A stretch of 64,000 bases of DNA, taken from Stropharia rugosoannulata. Its lineage: Eukaryota > Basidiomycota > Agaricomycetes > Agaricales > Strophariaceae. Location of the stretch: NCBI GenBank assembly GCA_028532985.1, contig JANCIK010000013.1, positions 1,364,001 to 1,428,000 of the forward strand, in the 5' to 3' direction. The notes beneath the pieces were generated by a model, which saw only the letters and a list, made by a program, of their open reading frames with translations, was not told where the DNA came from and searched no databases. This document shows, piece by piece, positions 1-11,020 of this stretch. Positions within the stretch are counted from its first letter, which is position 1. Every line of letters begins with the position of its first letter. The position numbers and the translations under genes were made by a program.

Positions 1-328
1 CGGAAGAGTCAATGTTCTCAGGAGCTGCATCATCGGAAGTAGCAGGAGCAAGCAAATACTATAAGTACTAGTAATTAGCAGGCTGTTTCGGGAATGGCAA
101 GGTTATAGTAATTACTCTTTCTTGCTCATAGTAAACTGAGCTTTCAACCTCATCACTATTGGGAAGCATGAAATTTGGGGTTTCAGCGAAGTCAAGTGAA
201 AGGTCTCAAGCTGGTAAATAAATCATGTGATTATTGTTAATGATTCCGGGACTACAACAGGAAACTTTGGGCAGAGTTGTGAATGTAATATTGATTGATT
301 TGGTATGCAAAATACATGAAATGCATTT
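1..328. other. no gene seen
   Basis: AT-rich sequence with no supported coding region. It precedes the dispersed repeat that begins near 329 and may be its continuation, but the second copy in this window (from 31272) does not extend over this part. Confidence 0.5.
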
Positions 329-1459
329 GCCATTTAACAAGTACTATTGAAAATTCTTATACAAAACAAGTTATATATTGACCCTAACAAGACTAGATAC
401 ATATTATACAAAACATTGATAGGGCGCTTATGAAGATGATAATTCTGCTCGGAATAACGCGTTCAAGGGCTCGTTAGAAAGCTTGAATCAACATGAAGAT
501 GCTCCAAAACCGCGAGGCAATTGAGGAAGTTGTTCTTGACTTAGAGCAAAATTAGTCCAAGACAGGGAGATGGAGGAGGACATGGCTACTCACAGGCATC
601 CAGGAATCTCAAAATTTGTGTAAGGAACGCGTTCAAACCCCACATAGATGGTGAATAAACATGCCAAGTTGCGAAAGCCTTTGTTGAAAATTGAAGGAAG
701 GGGATGATATTTAACTCTGCAGCAGTAGCCATATGGTCATTAAGGAGGTCGGATATTGAGGGCTTATCGGCTGCCGAAACCTAGACGAATAGTCTATAAC
801 TATGTGTAGTAAAAGACTCTAAAAGAATTAGGTAAAAATACGAACAGGAACCCAAGATATGAAGTACTTTACCTGGGGAGGGAGGAGGAGGAGGAGCACA
901 TAAGTGATTTCGGTTCCAGGCAATGATATGAAGCGTTTGAGGGCTCGTTGGAAAGCTACAATCAAGGTGAATTCAGCATTGCAAGAATTGAAGAGATGGA
1001 AGACGAACCTATGTCAGAATCAATGGGATACCTCAAAACTCCGGTTGGACACAACTTTAGATGCAGGATGCTTGGTTGCTCCATAAGTTAAGCCGTCGTA
1101 GAGGCAGGTACCTAATGTAGTTCAGTAAGTGTTCCCAAAGTTTGAAGGACTCAGGACAGCTGGAAGCGCACCTATGAATTAATCTGTCCCATCTAGAGGA
1201 AGGAGGACACCTGTATCGACATCGCCTTTATACCCACTAAATCGCGCAATGAATGGTACTGTTGGATAGGTATTAATGAGACGAATCAGGAAATGCTAAA
1301 ATCATACTGTTTGGTTGGTTATTGGCAGATATATGACGAAAATTGTGTCCTAAGGGCACTTGACACCTATAAGATGGTACTTGTCTAGTACAGGATGGAT
1401 TGGCATGATCTTGGAGATGGTTTGCAGAGGACTAAGATGTTCTTGAAGGTGCAAATGTG
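329..1459 (+). repeat. dispersed non-coding repeat, copy 1
   Basis: About 1.1 kb matching 31272-32434 in the same orientation, beginning at 'gccatttaacaagtactatt' and ending near 'gtcttgaaggtgcaaa'. Scattered substitutions and small indels separate the copies. No long ORF is present. Copy 2 lies inside the KDZ transposon as part of a nested insertion, so the family is mobile or was carried by something mobile. I do not recognise the family and see no reverse transcriptase or transposase in it. Confidence 0.75.
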
Positions 1460-1776
1460 AGAAGAATGCTATATCCCCAGCCTACACCCTTTGCACTATG
1501 GTTATCTCCCAGACACTAGCAATCCACATCTTACTATGACTTAAGCAAGATTAAAACCCCACTATAGCCTGTAAGAAGTGTATTACCAATGTCTTTAGAT
1601 CCACTAGCAGGAAAGGGTTGAGTGGGCCCAAAGCCAGTAAAAAGACAGAAACAGGACAGAAAGAGTAAGGGCAGTGGTGGTATTTGGCTGGTGTCGCTTA
1701 CCTGATCGATGTTCAAGCTTGATCGCCAAATTTAATTCTTTATCTAATCTTCATCAGCAACCACCACATCGCCAGA

Positions 1777-3402
1777 ATGGCTCGCCTTTCGAAGCCAGCC
1801 AAAGCTCGCATTGCCCAATCTACTGTTTCTACTATTTCCAAGAAAGACCTGGAATCCTTACTTCAGTTTCTAGAATCTGACACTACTGCTCTTCGCTATC
1901 TCAAATCTAATAATAGAGCTGCCTTTGCAGCTTCTGCCAAAGCCTCTGAACTCGGTGCAGTCTATTTCTCTGGCAGCTCCTTTCCTAGCATATATGAAAC
2001 AATCACATCTGCTCTTCCACCTCGCCATACACGCTTCCCTACTTTGTTTGCTGCCTATAAAGCTGGAAAAACTGCAGCAAAGTCGTATAAAAAGAGAAAA
2101 TCCAACTTTACCAAAGCAACTAGACTTAACTGGACTAACAAGGATCGGGACGAGTTTCTTAAAGGCATCAAGAGGGTAAAGGTTCAGAAACTGGCTGAAA
2201 GCGACTACTACCCCCCCCCTATGCATATCATCACCGAGAATCAGGAAATCATGGACAAATGGAGGGACCATTTTACAGTAGGCAAACAGGCCGATGCTAG
2301 GATTCCTCGAAAGCCATTACATCTGCTTGATCCTTCTAGACTTTCTTTGGACATTGGTCCCGATGAGAATGTGATTCTCGAAGACTCTGAAACTGGCGAA
2401 ATTGTTGGGGTTGCTATTCGTGGCTTTTGCAAGCATAAGGGTGCTCTCAAATGGGCGAAGGATACTGCCGAGTTTCAGACTGACATTCGCCGAAATCTTA
2501 GGGTATTCTTGTTTACTGTCTTTGTAACTTATACTAATATTTTTTATAGAAAGAAGATCCTGGGAAGCTTGTTCAGCTTGGTTGGTCTGCAGGTGCCAGA
2601 AGCCGATGCGAGTTTGGCTGGGTCCGAAACATCGTCGCATCAAAGAAGAAACTTTCGGACGATAAAAGGGTTGAGGCCAACATCGAGGGTTCCAATTTGT
2701 TTGCCTTTATATGGCAGCTTATGGAGAAACAGCTTCCTGAGGAGGTGACGACTGATATCAAGAACTTTTCAAAGGTGCTTAAAATTCCTTCAAACAATGG
2801 AGAAGGTAACAACTACCAGGAGTGCCATGAAGAATCATCGGTGAGGACAATGAAAGAAGGTGATTCGGAGGCTCCAACTACCGATGTTACAAAGTATACT
2901 GTGTCTCTGCCCCATGAGTCATATGATTTCTTTGGTACTGGTCTTGCCCCACCAGGAGCTTTTATCACAAGAAATTATTCAAGGTATATTTCTCTTGTCG
3001 CTATATCTCCATTTCTGATCATCCACTTTAACTTATAGGCATATGCATAAGGAAGGTCACCCCCACACATATGGAGCAATGCTTACCCTGCATCGTTCCC
3101 ATAACTGTGTGTCGTATGGAGGAAACTTCTTTCTTCCAGAATATGGGATTCGTATCCAGCAAGCAACGAACACTTGTATTGTCTGGCAGCCTAAAAGGCT
3201 TCATGGAACAGGAGTCCCCAATGTTGATCCGACCACTGAAGACCCTGATTTCCAGCAGCTTGTCGCTGCTATCGTCACTTCAAACACTTTAGCAGCAGCT
3301 TGGAGGAAGTATTGTGAGGGAAAGGTAAACCTAAAGGAGTTTGAGAATATGGTTGATGAAGTTGAAGCTGAGGGGCCTTTGAATCACGAAGGCGATAATT
3401 AG
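1777..3402 (+). CDS. 2OG-Fe(II) oxygenase-like (double-stranded beta-helix) protein
   Basis: Three exons, 1777-2502, 2550-2983 and 3039-3402, give 507 aa. Introns are 2503-2549 (GTATTC..TATAG) and 2984-3038 (GTATAT..TATAG), and the frame closes exactly. Residues 1-200 are Lys/Ala-rich and of unknown role. The third exon starts with H-M-H-K-E (388-392), followed by G-G-N-F-F-L-P-E (near 414-421) and L-H-G-T (His 442). This order resembles the metal-binding His-x-Asp/Glu, the core strand and the distal His of fungal 2OG oxygenase-like proteins. The usual His-x-Asp would be His-x-Glu here, so activity is uncertain. Such proteins are abundant in Agaricomycetes and often sit near transposons. The start is the first in-frame ATG of a long open exon. 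Substrate unknown. Confidence 0.6.
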
Positions 3403-3922
3403 TAGACTAAAGCTCCTAGTCATTATTATTTACAAAGTACATTCTACTATTGTACTATGGTTGCGAACGATACCCATTATGTACTGGTATAGCGAAGTTG
3501 GGTAAATAATCAGGTGATCATTATAGTTACACAAACAGTAAATGTTTTTCGCTGTAGGCTTACTATATTCTGTGCTGTTTCAATCGACCCATACATTTCT
3601 TACAATGTCTACAACAACTTCTTGTCTTTCTATCAAAATGCCCATAGTAGCTAGTCGGCAAACCCACCAGGTGTATTTTGAACTGTTTTCTAAGTGTATG
3701 TTTATATGCCAGCTCAATATAAGCTTTACTGATCGTATCTGCTGCTATTAGTCGGAATACATAGTATTCACCTTATAGCTTATATGTTTTCATGGCTATA
3801 CATATTATCCTCAACACTGCAAGAGATTCAGGAGCTTATTGCTCCTGGATGGACGAAAAGTATGTTGTATTTATTTTGGATTTTGATATACTTTCTTATG
3901 TAGTGAAATGTAATAGTTCCCT
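3403..3922. other. intergenic, nothing recognised
   Basis: AT-rich spacer between the oxygenase-like gene and the F-box-like fragment. Short ORFs here show no protein-like features. The sequence just before 3923 ends in TAATAG and could be the 3' end of an intron of the next gene. Confidence 0.4.
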
Positions 3923-4847
3923 TTGAGCTTCAGGATATTATTTTAGAAGCTTTGTTTTGGGAGCTGCCTAGCTACAAGTCAGGAGGTGTCTTTCGGCAGT
4001 TGGGATATAAGGCTTGGTTAGCAAGCCGAAACACTATGCCTTCGCTGACATCACTGGACCAATATGCAACCCAGCTCCAATTCTGTGAAGACTTTACTAG
4101 TTTCTACCGACAGCATCGCCTTTCCAGCTGCACCAATGCATTTGCTAACATTTGGGCATTGCAGTTCCGAATTCCCAGAGTCAACAACCAACAGAATACA
4201 ATTATGAAACTCTATGCGATTATGTTCTCCAATATGCAAGTAAAAGCCTTACAAATTCACTGTGGTGATGTTGCTTGGTTGGTTTCGGAGGTTTTGGATA
4301 AATGGGTCGATTCATTGGGTCCCCATTTAGTCAACCTTCAGGTTATATATGACTGTCGTATGCCAATACTACCGATACAGGTTAGTTGCATACTTCTATG
4401 TTGCCTTATCTTTACTTATATTCTTTATATTAGGATAATCGTCTTGGACTATATCCATGGTGTTCTAGAGACTGGGCCTCTGCTTTAGGTCGTCTTTCAT
4501 TTCTGAAATCAGTCATTATCTATACCCCTCGGTTGCTACATTACCATATGTATGACACCAATCCTAGTATGGGTTATATGAGGGACTTTGTTTCCTCACT
4601 TGTGTCTGTTGTTTGGTTGCCGACAATGCCTCAACTGGAACGAGTCTACTTTCTGACAATCCAGGATAAGCATGAAAAGGACGATCAAAGTTACAGTGAT
4701 GGCATACAGTTTCTGGCAGAACGACAAGTATTAGATCAGAATACCCAGAGTTGGAATGGGTGGGTTTGCCGACCAATCAACTTGTATAGTAGAGCCCGAC
4801 AAGACCTGCATAGAAATGACCACCAGTTGCGACTTTTCTTTAGTTAG
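3923..4847 (+). pseudogene. F-box/LRR-like protein fragment, 5' incomplete
   Basis: Two exons, about 3923-4380 and 4434-4847, joined by a 53-nt intron (GTTAGT..TTAG). The first exon opens with V-P-F-E-L-Q-D-I-I-L-E-A-L, which looks like a basidiomycete F-box start (L-P-x-E-L/I-x-x-x-I). It continues with W-L-A-S-R-N-T-M-P-S-L-T-S-L, typical of the adjoining region. The second exon (S-F-L-K-S-V-I-I-Y-T, L-P-T-M-P-Q-L-E-R-V) looks like a degenerate leucine-rich tail. No convincing ATG lies upstream and a stop precedes the exon, so the 5' part is missing or further spliced. In such proteins the F-box recruits substrates to SCF ubiquitin ligases. The assignment rests on short motifs only. Confidence 0.45.
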
Positions 4848-4934
4848 TTTTTGTAATTAGATTAGAATTTACCCTATAGCTATAGAATTTATGGTTTTAC
4901 AGTGGAATGTACAAGTTTTATATGGTTATAAGAA

Positions 4935-5110
4935 AATGTACATAAAAAAGACTTGTAGAGACCTAAAGAGACCTACAGAGACCTACAAAGCTATACTTGG
5001 TTTAAGGCAAGGCTAAAAAGACTGCCGAAGACCTATCAAGCTATTTAAAGATATGATTGGGGCTTTAATTAAATCTAGTTTGAAACGATGGACTAAAAGT
5101 TACTAAAATG
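4935..5110. repeat. AGACCT-rich low-complexity tract
   Basis: Short irregular repeats of the type agacctaaagagacctac recur here. A related AAAAGAC-rich tract occurs at 19420-20100. They may be subterminal repeats of a DNA transposon, but no ends can be assigned. Confidence 0.4.
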
Positions 5111-5199
5111 TCTTTAAATAGCTCTCGGCAAAAAAGTGATTTTCCTGATGTCTGTTCTATGTCAATTCCACGATAATCTTAGAAACCTCTCTGCAGTCA

Positions 5200-5796
5200 A
5201 TGAAAGCACTGTGCAGTACTACCTGCAACAACGAACGGCCGAGCAGTGGTAGCATGACAGTGGCAGATGTCCCAGAGGCAGCAGCAGTCCTGGGCATATT
5301 GCTGCACACAATGTACCGCGCATCCTGTGCTACGTCGTACGCACCGAGCTTCTCCGACTTGGAGACTGCAGTGCGGCGCATGCCCGAGTATGGACTGTGT
5401 CCCAAGGTGCATATATGGAAGACGGCGTCCCCGACCATATTTGACCTGCTGCTCTCCTTTTCCCCCCAGCATGCGCTTCGGATATATACCCTAGCAGCCC
5501 AGTTTGACATATACGAGCTCGCAGCCGGATCCTCCTCCTACCTTCTGTCGTCCAAGGCGTTACCGTCCCTCAGCAATGAAGCAGCGGAAGCCATGGGCGT
5601 GGTCTACCTGGTCTGCCTCATGAAGCTGTATTTGTCCCTTGAAAACGAGCTGAGGAATATTGTAATGCACCCGCCTCGCCTGCATAAAGAGACGGGAGCT
5701 TGCAAATTCAGCGATCAGCGTAATCTATCGGAGGCATGGATCATAGCCGCGACGTACGCTTCATGGGAATCACTGAGGCCTGGTAGGATACAGTAA
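5200..5796 (+). CDS. BTB/POZ-like protein, C-terminal part
   Basis: Single open frame of 198 aa. Residues 27-140 resemble the distal half of fungal BTB proteins: a V-L-G-I-L-L-H-T-M-Y segment, an L-E-T-A-V-R-R-M-P-E-Y-G-L helix, then A-L-R-I-Y-T-L-A-A-Q-F-D-I-Y-E-L-A. The N-terminal strand-helix module that usually carries the HxxxL motif is absent, so this is a truncated copy or its first exon was not found. GC content is higher than its neighbours. BTB domains mediate dimerisation and Cullin-3 binding, but the partner here is unknown. The vps15 remnant and Copia LTR follow downstream. Confidence 0.5.
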   Translation: MKALCSTTCNNERPSSGSMTVADVPEAAAVLGILLHTMYRASCATSYAPSFSDLETAVRRMPEYGLCPKVHIWKTASPTIFDLLLSFSPQHALRIYTLAAQFDIYELAAGSSSYLLSSKALPSLSNEAAEAMGVVYLVCLMKLYLSLENELRNIVMHPPRLHKETGACKFSDQRNLSEAWIIAATYASWESLRPGRIQ

Positions 5797-6159
5797 TCCT
5801 ACTTTCCTTTCGTGGGCATTGACGATCTCTATATTAAACAGACGCCGCGTCTGTGCAGGACTTGCGGGATACCTTTTTAGCAATTGCGAGGCACATTCGA
5901 TGTCATCGTTGCATAGAAATGCTCATGCACAGAGTAGATGCAGTCTCTGTTCAATGGGCCAAAGTAAAGGTCAGGAATCTCAGTGCAGTAATTTATACGA
6001 ACTGAAACAAACCTTATTCTCAGCGTACCATCTGATGGTCCGATTTATGCCTCACAACCTCCCCTACTAGTGTCGTTACACAGCATGAGCCGTTTCCTGT
6101 CAAGGGTGGTTATAAAGTCTGTTGAGGGATAATCGTCGAAAAGATAAAGAACCTAGCGT

Positions 6160-6618
6160 CCTTTAGCGTCCATCAGGCGTGAGCTGGTCTCTGTCACGGT
6201 TCAAGAATGTAATCATATGGCTCAGTAGCATGTCGTTCGTCTTCTGATGGCCTAAAAATATGCATAAAGTTGACATGTCGTGCAAGGGTCGGACTGCTGG
6301 CCCTACAATGCTAGATGGGTCCATGAGAAGGGCGGAAGGATGCTCTTATATATGCGCCTGTAATTCTTCTGCGAACACATTAGAAACAGAAATAGAAACT
6401 AATAGTGCTTGGTTTACATACCTGAAAGTTAGCACTTTCGTACTCGTGCGCCTCTGCAGTGAGCTGGAAGGCCCCGTGAGCCTTCAATGCTTGACCCATC
6501 TCGAGGTACTGAACAGCCGTGTTTGCCAGTTGGACGATACACTGTGCGTACGTACATTGCACCGACACTTCGGGATCGTGTACCAGATGCTTGATGTTAC
6601 TATCATCAACTGTGAGGG
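6160..6618 (-). pseudogene. vps15: vps15 pseudogene, HEAT-repeat segment (displaced end)
   Basis: Read on the minus strand, the exon ending near 6426 contains E-V-S-V-Q-C-T-Y-A-Q-C-I-V-Q-L, then Y-L-E-M-G-Q-A-L-K-A-H-G, hallmarks of the Vps15 (PIK3R4) HEAT region. A donor GTATGT follows. After an intron the Vps15-like text resumes (S-A-L-L-M-D-P-S-S-I, then L-C-I-F-L-G-H-Q-K-T-N-D-M-L-L-S-H-M-I-T) before dying in stops near 6160. Vps15 is the pseudokinase scaffold of the Vps34 PI3-kinase complex. The fragment stops exactly at the Copia LTR (6619). The preceding part of the same gene copy lies at 52285-55279, 49 kb away in the opposite orientation. Confidence 0.85.
6614..6618. other. 5-bp target duplication of Copia, GAGGG (5' side)
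   Basis: GAGGG directly precedes the 5' LTR. The same pentamer, read in Copia orientation, directly follows the 3' LTR at 55275-55279, so the two LTRs flank one insertion event now separated by an inversion. Confidence 0.75.
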
Positions 6619-6779
6619 TGTTGAAGGTCGACGATTTAGACACTCATACCGTTTATGGTAATGAGCTATAGGAGTTGCCCCTTATGGGCACTCAGACAGT
6701 TTTATAGTAGATAGTTATTCCGTACGTACTCTAACTAATACAGTCATCTACGTACACTACAAGCACGTGAACTGCAACA
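6619..6779 (+). mobile_element. Copia 5' LTR, 161 bp
   Basis: Begins TGTTGAAGG and ends CTGCAACA (short inverted ends TGTTG/CAACA). It matches the 161-bp LTR at 55280-55440 (minus strand) with three transition differences seen by eye. This is about 98% identity and implies a fairly young insertion. Confidence 0.9.
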
Positions 6780-6790
6780 GGTTATGAGCC
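6780..6790 (+). promoter_or_regulatory. Copia primer-binding site
   Basis: GTTATGAGCCC directly after the LTR is complementary to the anticodon-arm region of initiator tRNA-Met (GGGCTCATAAC). Copia of Drosophila and relatives use such an internally cleaved half-tRNA primer rather than the tRNA 3' end. Confidence 0.75.
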
Positions 6791-6885
6791 CTGGTGCACG
6801 TACGACATTCTGACATCTGACTCTATTACACACTGCTTCACATACTTAATCATCTCGCTCACCTATCCACCTCTCGTCAAACAGC

Positions 6886-9258
6886 ATGTCTGACAATACT
6901 GTCTCAATCGGGGGCTACAAGATCCAACTTCTCAGGAACGATAACTGGTTTGCCTGGAAGACGCGGATGAGCTCTGTACTTCGGGACCAGGAACTGGATG
7001 AGTTCATTTCACCAGCGGCAGTCAGGCCGGTTCCGGCGGACCTGACCAACCCGACGAAGAAGGAGCTGGAGGAGGCGAAAGCATGGGACAAGAAGGATAG
7101 CAAGGCCAGGACGAAGATCGAGCTCGCCCTGGACGACACACAAATGGTGTATATCCAGGGAGCGCAGACTGCGAGACAAATGTGGAAGCAGCTCGAGGCA
7201 GTCAAGGAACTGAAAGGCCCCCTTGCACTCATCACTACCCGCCAATACTTCAGCTACCGAGCACCGGAAGGCACGGAGATTGTTGCAATCGTATCCCACC
7301 TTAGCGAGCTTCGAGACAAGCTGCACACAATGGGCCACATCGTGACAGACCAGGAATTTTCGTGGGCACTCTTGACGGCATTGCCAGATTCCTGGAATAG
7401 TTTTACGCAGGCCACTTTCGGTAGTATTGTGCTCAGCCACCAGTTGTCGACATCTTCAGTTGAACTGATAGGAGCGCTGATTGAAACTGAGCGAGCTCAC
7501 AAGGAGCAGGAAGGGGAGGTGACAATGTACAGCAGAGACCGCGGCAGGGGCGGAGGTAGCCGTGGAGGGCAGCGTGGAGGCAGTGGAGGCAGAGGCGAGG
7601 GACGGCAAGAGAGGGACAACTCACGGAAGACATGCCGATGCTGCAGGCGGATTGGGCACATCAAACGAGATTGTCGAGCTTCTGATGACACTGTACGAGA
7701 ACGAAATGAGAACCGAAACGGTCGGTCTGGAGGACGAAGTGGAGGTGGAGAGCGTACTCAGCAACTACAAGAGGTCAAGGAGGTCGAGGAGGTTGTTACA
7801 CCTGGTGTGGGGGAGTTCTCCTATGTGGCCATTTTAACCGAACCAAGGGTTGTTGATGATGACGTCCGAAAAGCACTTGGCAATCCAATCGAGCTTGGCA
7901 CGGACGTGGTGTACATGTCTGCAGGCGCTGACATCCAGTGGTGGGACTGGTTGCTTGATTCAGCTATGACTTCAAATGTGTGCAATGCTCGCGAAGAATT
8001 CATAATCTTCGACGCACGAGAATATCTGGTGACGGGCGTTGGAGGCATGCCTATTCTTGCAAAGGGCAGAGGGGTTGTATTAATCGAGATTCGCAACAAA
8101 CACGGCGACTGGATTCGACATTGACTTGAGGAGACATTGTACATCCCTGATGCTCCCACTGGCAACAACTTGGTTTCCCTTGGGCGTTTCGATGCAGCTG
8201 GCGGGAGTGTGCTGTTCCGGGATGGTACAGCTGCTATGATGGACCCTGCTGGACGAGATCTTGGCGTCGGACGGAAGAGAGGAGGACTGTACCTATTCAA
8301 CACTTGCATCCCATCCCCAGAACGTAGTCTGGTTACCATGCAGACCACGCCACGGTCTTGGAGACAGTGGCACCGCATTTTCGGACACATTAGCGTTGGC
8401 ACGCTGGAGAATTTGAAGGCGAAGAAGTTAGTGGAGGGGCTCGTGGTGGATGAGAACTCACCCAAGACGTTTGACTGTTCAGTCTGCATACAGGCGAAGC
8501 TGACACGCAAGCCTTTCTCAAAGGAGTCTTCGGACAGCACGGCTGACATTGAGCCGGGCACTATGTTTGCATGCGATGTATGGGGACCGCAGGTCCGTTC
8601 TATCTCGGGTGCGCAATGGTTCATCGTATTCCTGGATGTCGGCAGGCGGCTACTCTTTGTGGTCACATTTCGGGCGAAGGAACAGGCCAGTGATGAAGTG
8701 CTTGCTTTCCTGAACTTCATCCACACCCAGACAGGTTGTTGGCCGAAATGGTTCCGCATCGACAATGGAAATGAGCTGATTAACACCAAGACGAGGGAGT
8801 TTATGAAGTCAAAGGGCATCCGTGATGAGCCGACAATGCCCTACTCCCCCTCGCAGAACAGAATGGCGGAACGGAGCATGCATACGTTGCTGGAACTTGT
8901 GCGGGCTATGATCTTTGATGCAGGACTGACTATGAGGCTGTGGGATGAGGGGGTTTGCCATGCTGCTTACCTGAGGAATCAAGTGTCGACCGCCACCCAG
9001 AAGTCGACTACGCCCTATCACCGTTGGTTCAAAATTCGCCCAGACATTTCTGACTTGCATAGGTTTGGGTGTGATGTGTGGGTCTATGACGAGACCAAGA
9101 ACTGTTCCAAGTTGGCTCCTAGGGCCAGGTTGATGAAGTTCACTGGCTATGACGATGGCGCCAAGGGCATCAGGTACTACGATCCTTCAACTGGGCACGT
9201 GAAACATACTAGAAACTTCAAGTTTGCTGGGGCGGTGAGAGGTCTGCCGGGGGGCTAG
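6886..9258 (+). pseudogene. Copia gag-protease-integrase half, one stop
   Basis: One frame of 791 codons with a single TGA at 8122-8124. Gag occupies about residues 1-230. A Gly/Arg-rich stretch is followed by a CCHC knuckle (C-R-C-C-R-R-I-G-H-I-K-R-D-C, near residue 250). The protease motif is L-L-D-S-A-M-T where L-D-S-G-A-T is expected, so it is probably dead. The gag-pre-integrase zinc region (W-H-R-I-F-G-H with a later C-x-x-C) leads into an integrase core with D (F-A-C-D-V-W-G), D (R-I-D-N-G-N-E) and E (R-M-A-E-R-S). RT and RNase H are missing: the frame is cut near 9236 by a family-C fragment, whose bases supply the last residues and stop. The missing domains are at 55448-61994 on the minus strand. 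Confidence 0.9.
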
Positions 9259-9342
9259 ACTCGAATCACAAGAAACACAACACACACAACCCCAGCGGAG
9301 CGAGATCCTATCACCTAGATTGAGCAACGCTCTTCAGCTAAG
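9236..9342 (-). mobile_element. family-C LTR/leader fragment
   Basis: The reverse complement matches 63250-63355, including the GGATCTCGCTCCGCTGGGG block, the (GT)n run and the leader ending in the CTAGCCCCCCGGCAGACCTC region. It abuts Copia integrase on the left and a Gypsy LTR on the right. It is one of the two family-C pieces lying at the inversion breakpoints. Confidence 0.8.
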
Positions 9343-9729
9343 TGTAAGGGGACACTGTGCATCACCCTTTATTTCGTCTATTTTGTTCTATTTTAGTTTA
9401 TTTTCTATGACCACACACGGCCTGTGCACAGCACACCACGCTCTCCAGAGAGCGTGTGTGCTTGAGCACGGGTGTGCGCGCTCTACGGCCACGTGACTTG
9501 TTGATGCAGCGCGCGTGTGGCTGATCAACTATATAGCTGATTCCCACGCTGCAAATCAACATGGCTATTATGTACTGCGCACGTTGCAGTGGGTTTCCTT
9601 AAGCTTTTGTCTTCGGATTCCCTCTGCTAGGTGCGCCTCTTTGTATGCTTTGTATTTACTTTAATAAACCTTCGGATTCCCTCTGCTAGATCTCGTCTGA
9701 GTACGACAGTGCGCAGAGTCGCCCTTACA
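9343..9729 (+). mobile_element. Gypsy element, 5' LTR, 387 bp
   Basis: Starts TGTAAGGGGACAC and ends GCCCTTACA, giving inverted ends TGTAAGGG/CCCTTACA. A TATA-like ctatatag lies near 9528 and a poly(A)-like aataaa near 9662. The coding region starts 86 bp after the LTR. No matching 3' LTR is found downstream of 14841, so the element is 3'-truncated. Confidence 0.8.
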
Positions 9730-9814
9730 GTACAAAAGCTTCCTTTTGGGACCGGTTTGGACACCTACAGCCACAGTAACCCGGCCTAGAACTCCAACAC
9801 CTCTCCCTGCAATT

Positions 9815-11020
9815 ATGTCGATGCAAACAGATGCCCCCGTGAACCCAGAAGAGCGAATCGACGCCGCCGGCGCCTCCCTTACCCTCACGTCGCTTCTGGA
9901 GTATGTCAACCACCACAACACTGTTTTTTGCAAGGAATTAACGGATGTTTCAAGCTCTCTTCACACCATCCGTACCCTTCTCGAGACCATGCTTGCTAGC
10001 TCCCATCCTGTGCCTGCGCCTGCCCCTACGCCTCGTGATCCTCCTCCTCATCTCGACGCTCTCACGGCTCACGCAGCTGCTGCGCCCTCGCTCTCTCGCC
10101 TCAAACCTGCGTCCCCCAAGCCGTTCGATGGTTCGCGTGAGAAGGGCCGCTCTTTCCTTAACTCCTGCACCATCTACTTCGCCCTGGCTGGCTCCCAGTT
10201 CCCTGACGAGTACTCCCGCGTCCTCTGGGCCCTCTCATTCATGAACGAGGGCCGTGCCGCTCAGTTTTCCAAGCGTGCTATGATGCCAGGCTTCTCCGAC
10301 TTCGACCTTCGCAGCTGGGATGCTTTTCAAGCTGTCTTTGTGCGCGACTTTTGCGAGCAGCACGAAGCCGAGCACGCTCAGCTTGCTTTGGAGAGCATCG
10401 CCTACTACCAGGGCCGCCGCTCTGCTGAGGAGTATGTCGATGCCTTCAAGGATCTCATCCTCAAGTCTGGGTACATAGATGAGAAGGCATTGATCATGAA
10501 GTTCCGTCGTGGTCTGTCCCCCTCGCTGGATGGCCAGGTTGCCAACCTGCCTTCGGAAAGTCGACCTGCCTCGCTCCAGGGATGGTACGAACGGGCTGTG
10601 GAGGTTGCCTGTAACCGTGAGACCAACCAGCTCTTCCGCGCAGCTCACCCAGCGCCCTCTGGTCTTCCTGCGGCTTCGCGTTTCTCTGCCGCCCCTGCAA
10701 CCACCCCACGGCCTTCACTCCCTGTTGCTCCTGCTCCTCGTGCGCCAGCGGTCCCCACTCTCCCTCTGGGTACCCCCATGGACATTGATCGTACCCGCAG
10801 CACCCGGAAGACGCCCCCTACCTGTTACCGCTGTGGTAAGCCTGGTCACATCTCTCGGGAATGTCCCCAGTCCTTCGACATCCGCCACATGACCATTGCA
10901 GAGCTCCAGGAGCAGCTCGAGCATATGCATGCTGTGGAGAGTCCGGAAGATGCCGCCCTGGTGGACGAGAGGAAGGAGGATGGAGACCTGGAGGAGGATT
11001 TTGTGCATTGCAACGAGTGA
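9815..11020 (+). CDS. Gypsy Gag polyprotein
   Basis: About 401 aa from the ATG at 9815. Order: Pro/Ala-rich linker; a retrotransposon-gag core (K-P-F-D-G-S-R-E-K-G-R-S-F-L near 100, then W-A-L-S-F-M-N-E-G-R-A); Pro-rich region; a CCHC knuckle C-Y-R-C-G-K-P-G-H-I-S-R-E-C near residue 337; acidic tail. It would form the virus-like particle and bind element RNA. The frame is uninterrupted. Pol lies in the -1 frame and overlaps its end, so pol expression would require a ribosomal frameshift near 11000. No classic slippery heptamer is obvious. Confidence 0.85.
   Translation: MSMQTDAPVNPEERIDAAGASLTLTSLLEYVNHHNTVFCKELTDVSSSLHTIRTLLETMLASSHPVPAPAPTPRDPPPHLDALTAHAAAAPSLSRLKPASPKPFDGSREKGRSFLNSCTIYFALAGSQFPDEYSRVLWALSFMNEGRAAQFSKRAMMPGFSDFDLRSWDAFQAVFVRDFCEQHEAEHAQLALESIAYYQGRRSAEEYVDAFKDLILKSGYIDEKALIMKFRRGLSPSLDGQVANLPSESRPASLQGWYERAVEVACNRETNQLFRAAHPAPSGLPAASRFSAAPATTPRPSLPVAPAPRAPAVPTLPLGTPMDIDRTRSTRKTPPTCYRCGKPGHISRECPQSFDIRHMTIAELQEQLEHMHAVESPEDAALVDERKEDGDLEEDFVHCNE

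Noticed and set aside
7821..8819. 332-aa minus-strand ORF opposite Copia integrase
   Set aside because: Fully overlaps the recognisable integrase frame and shows no domain of its own.
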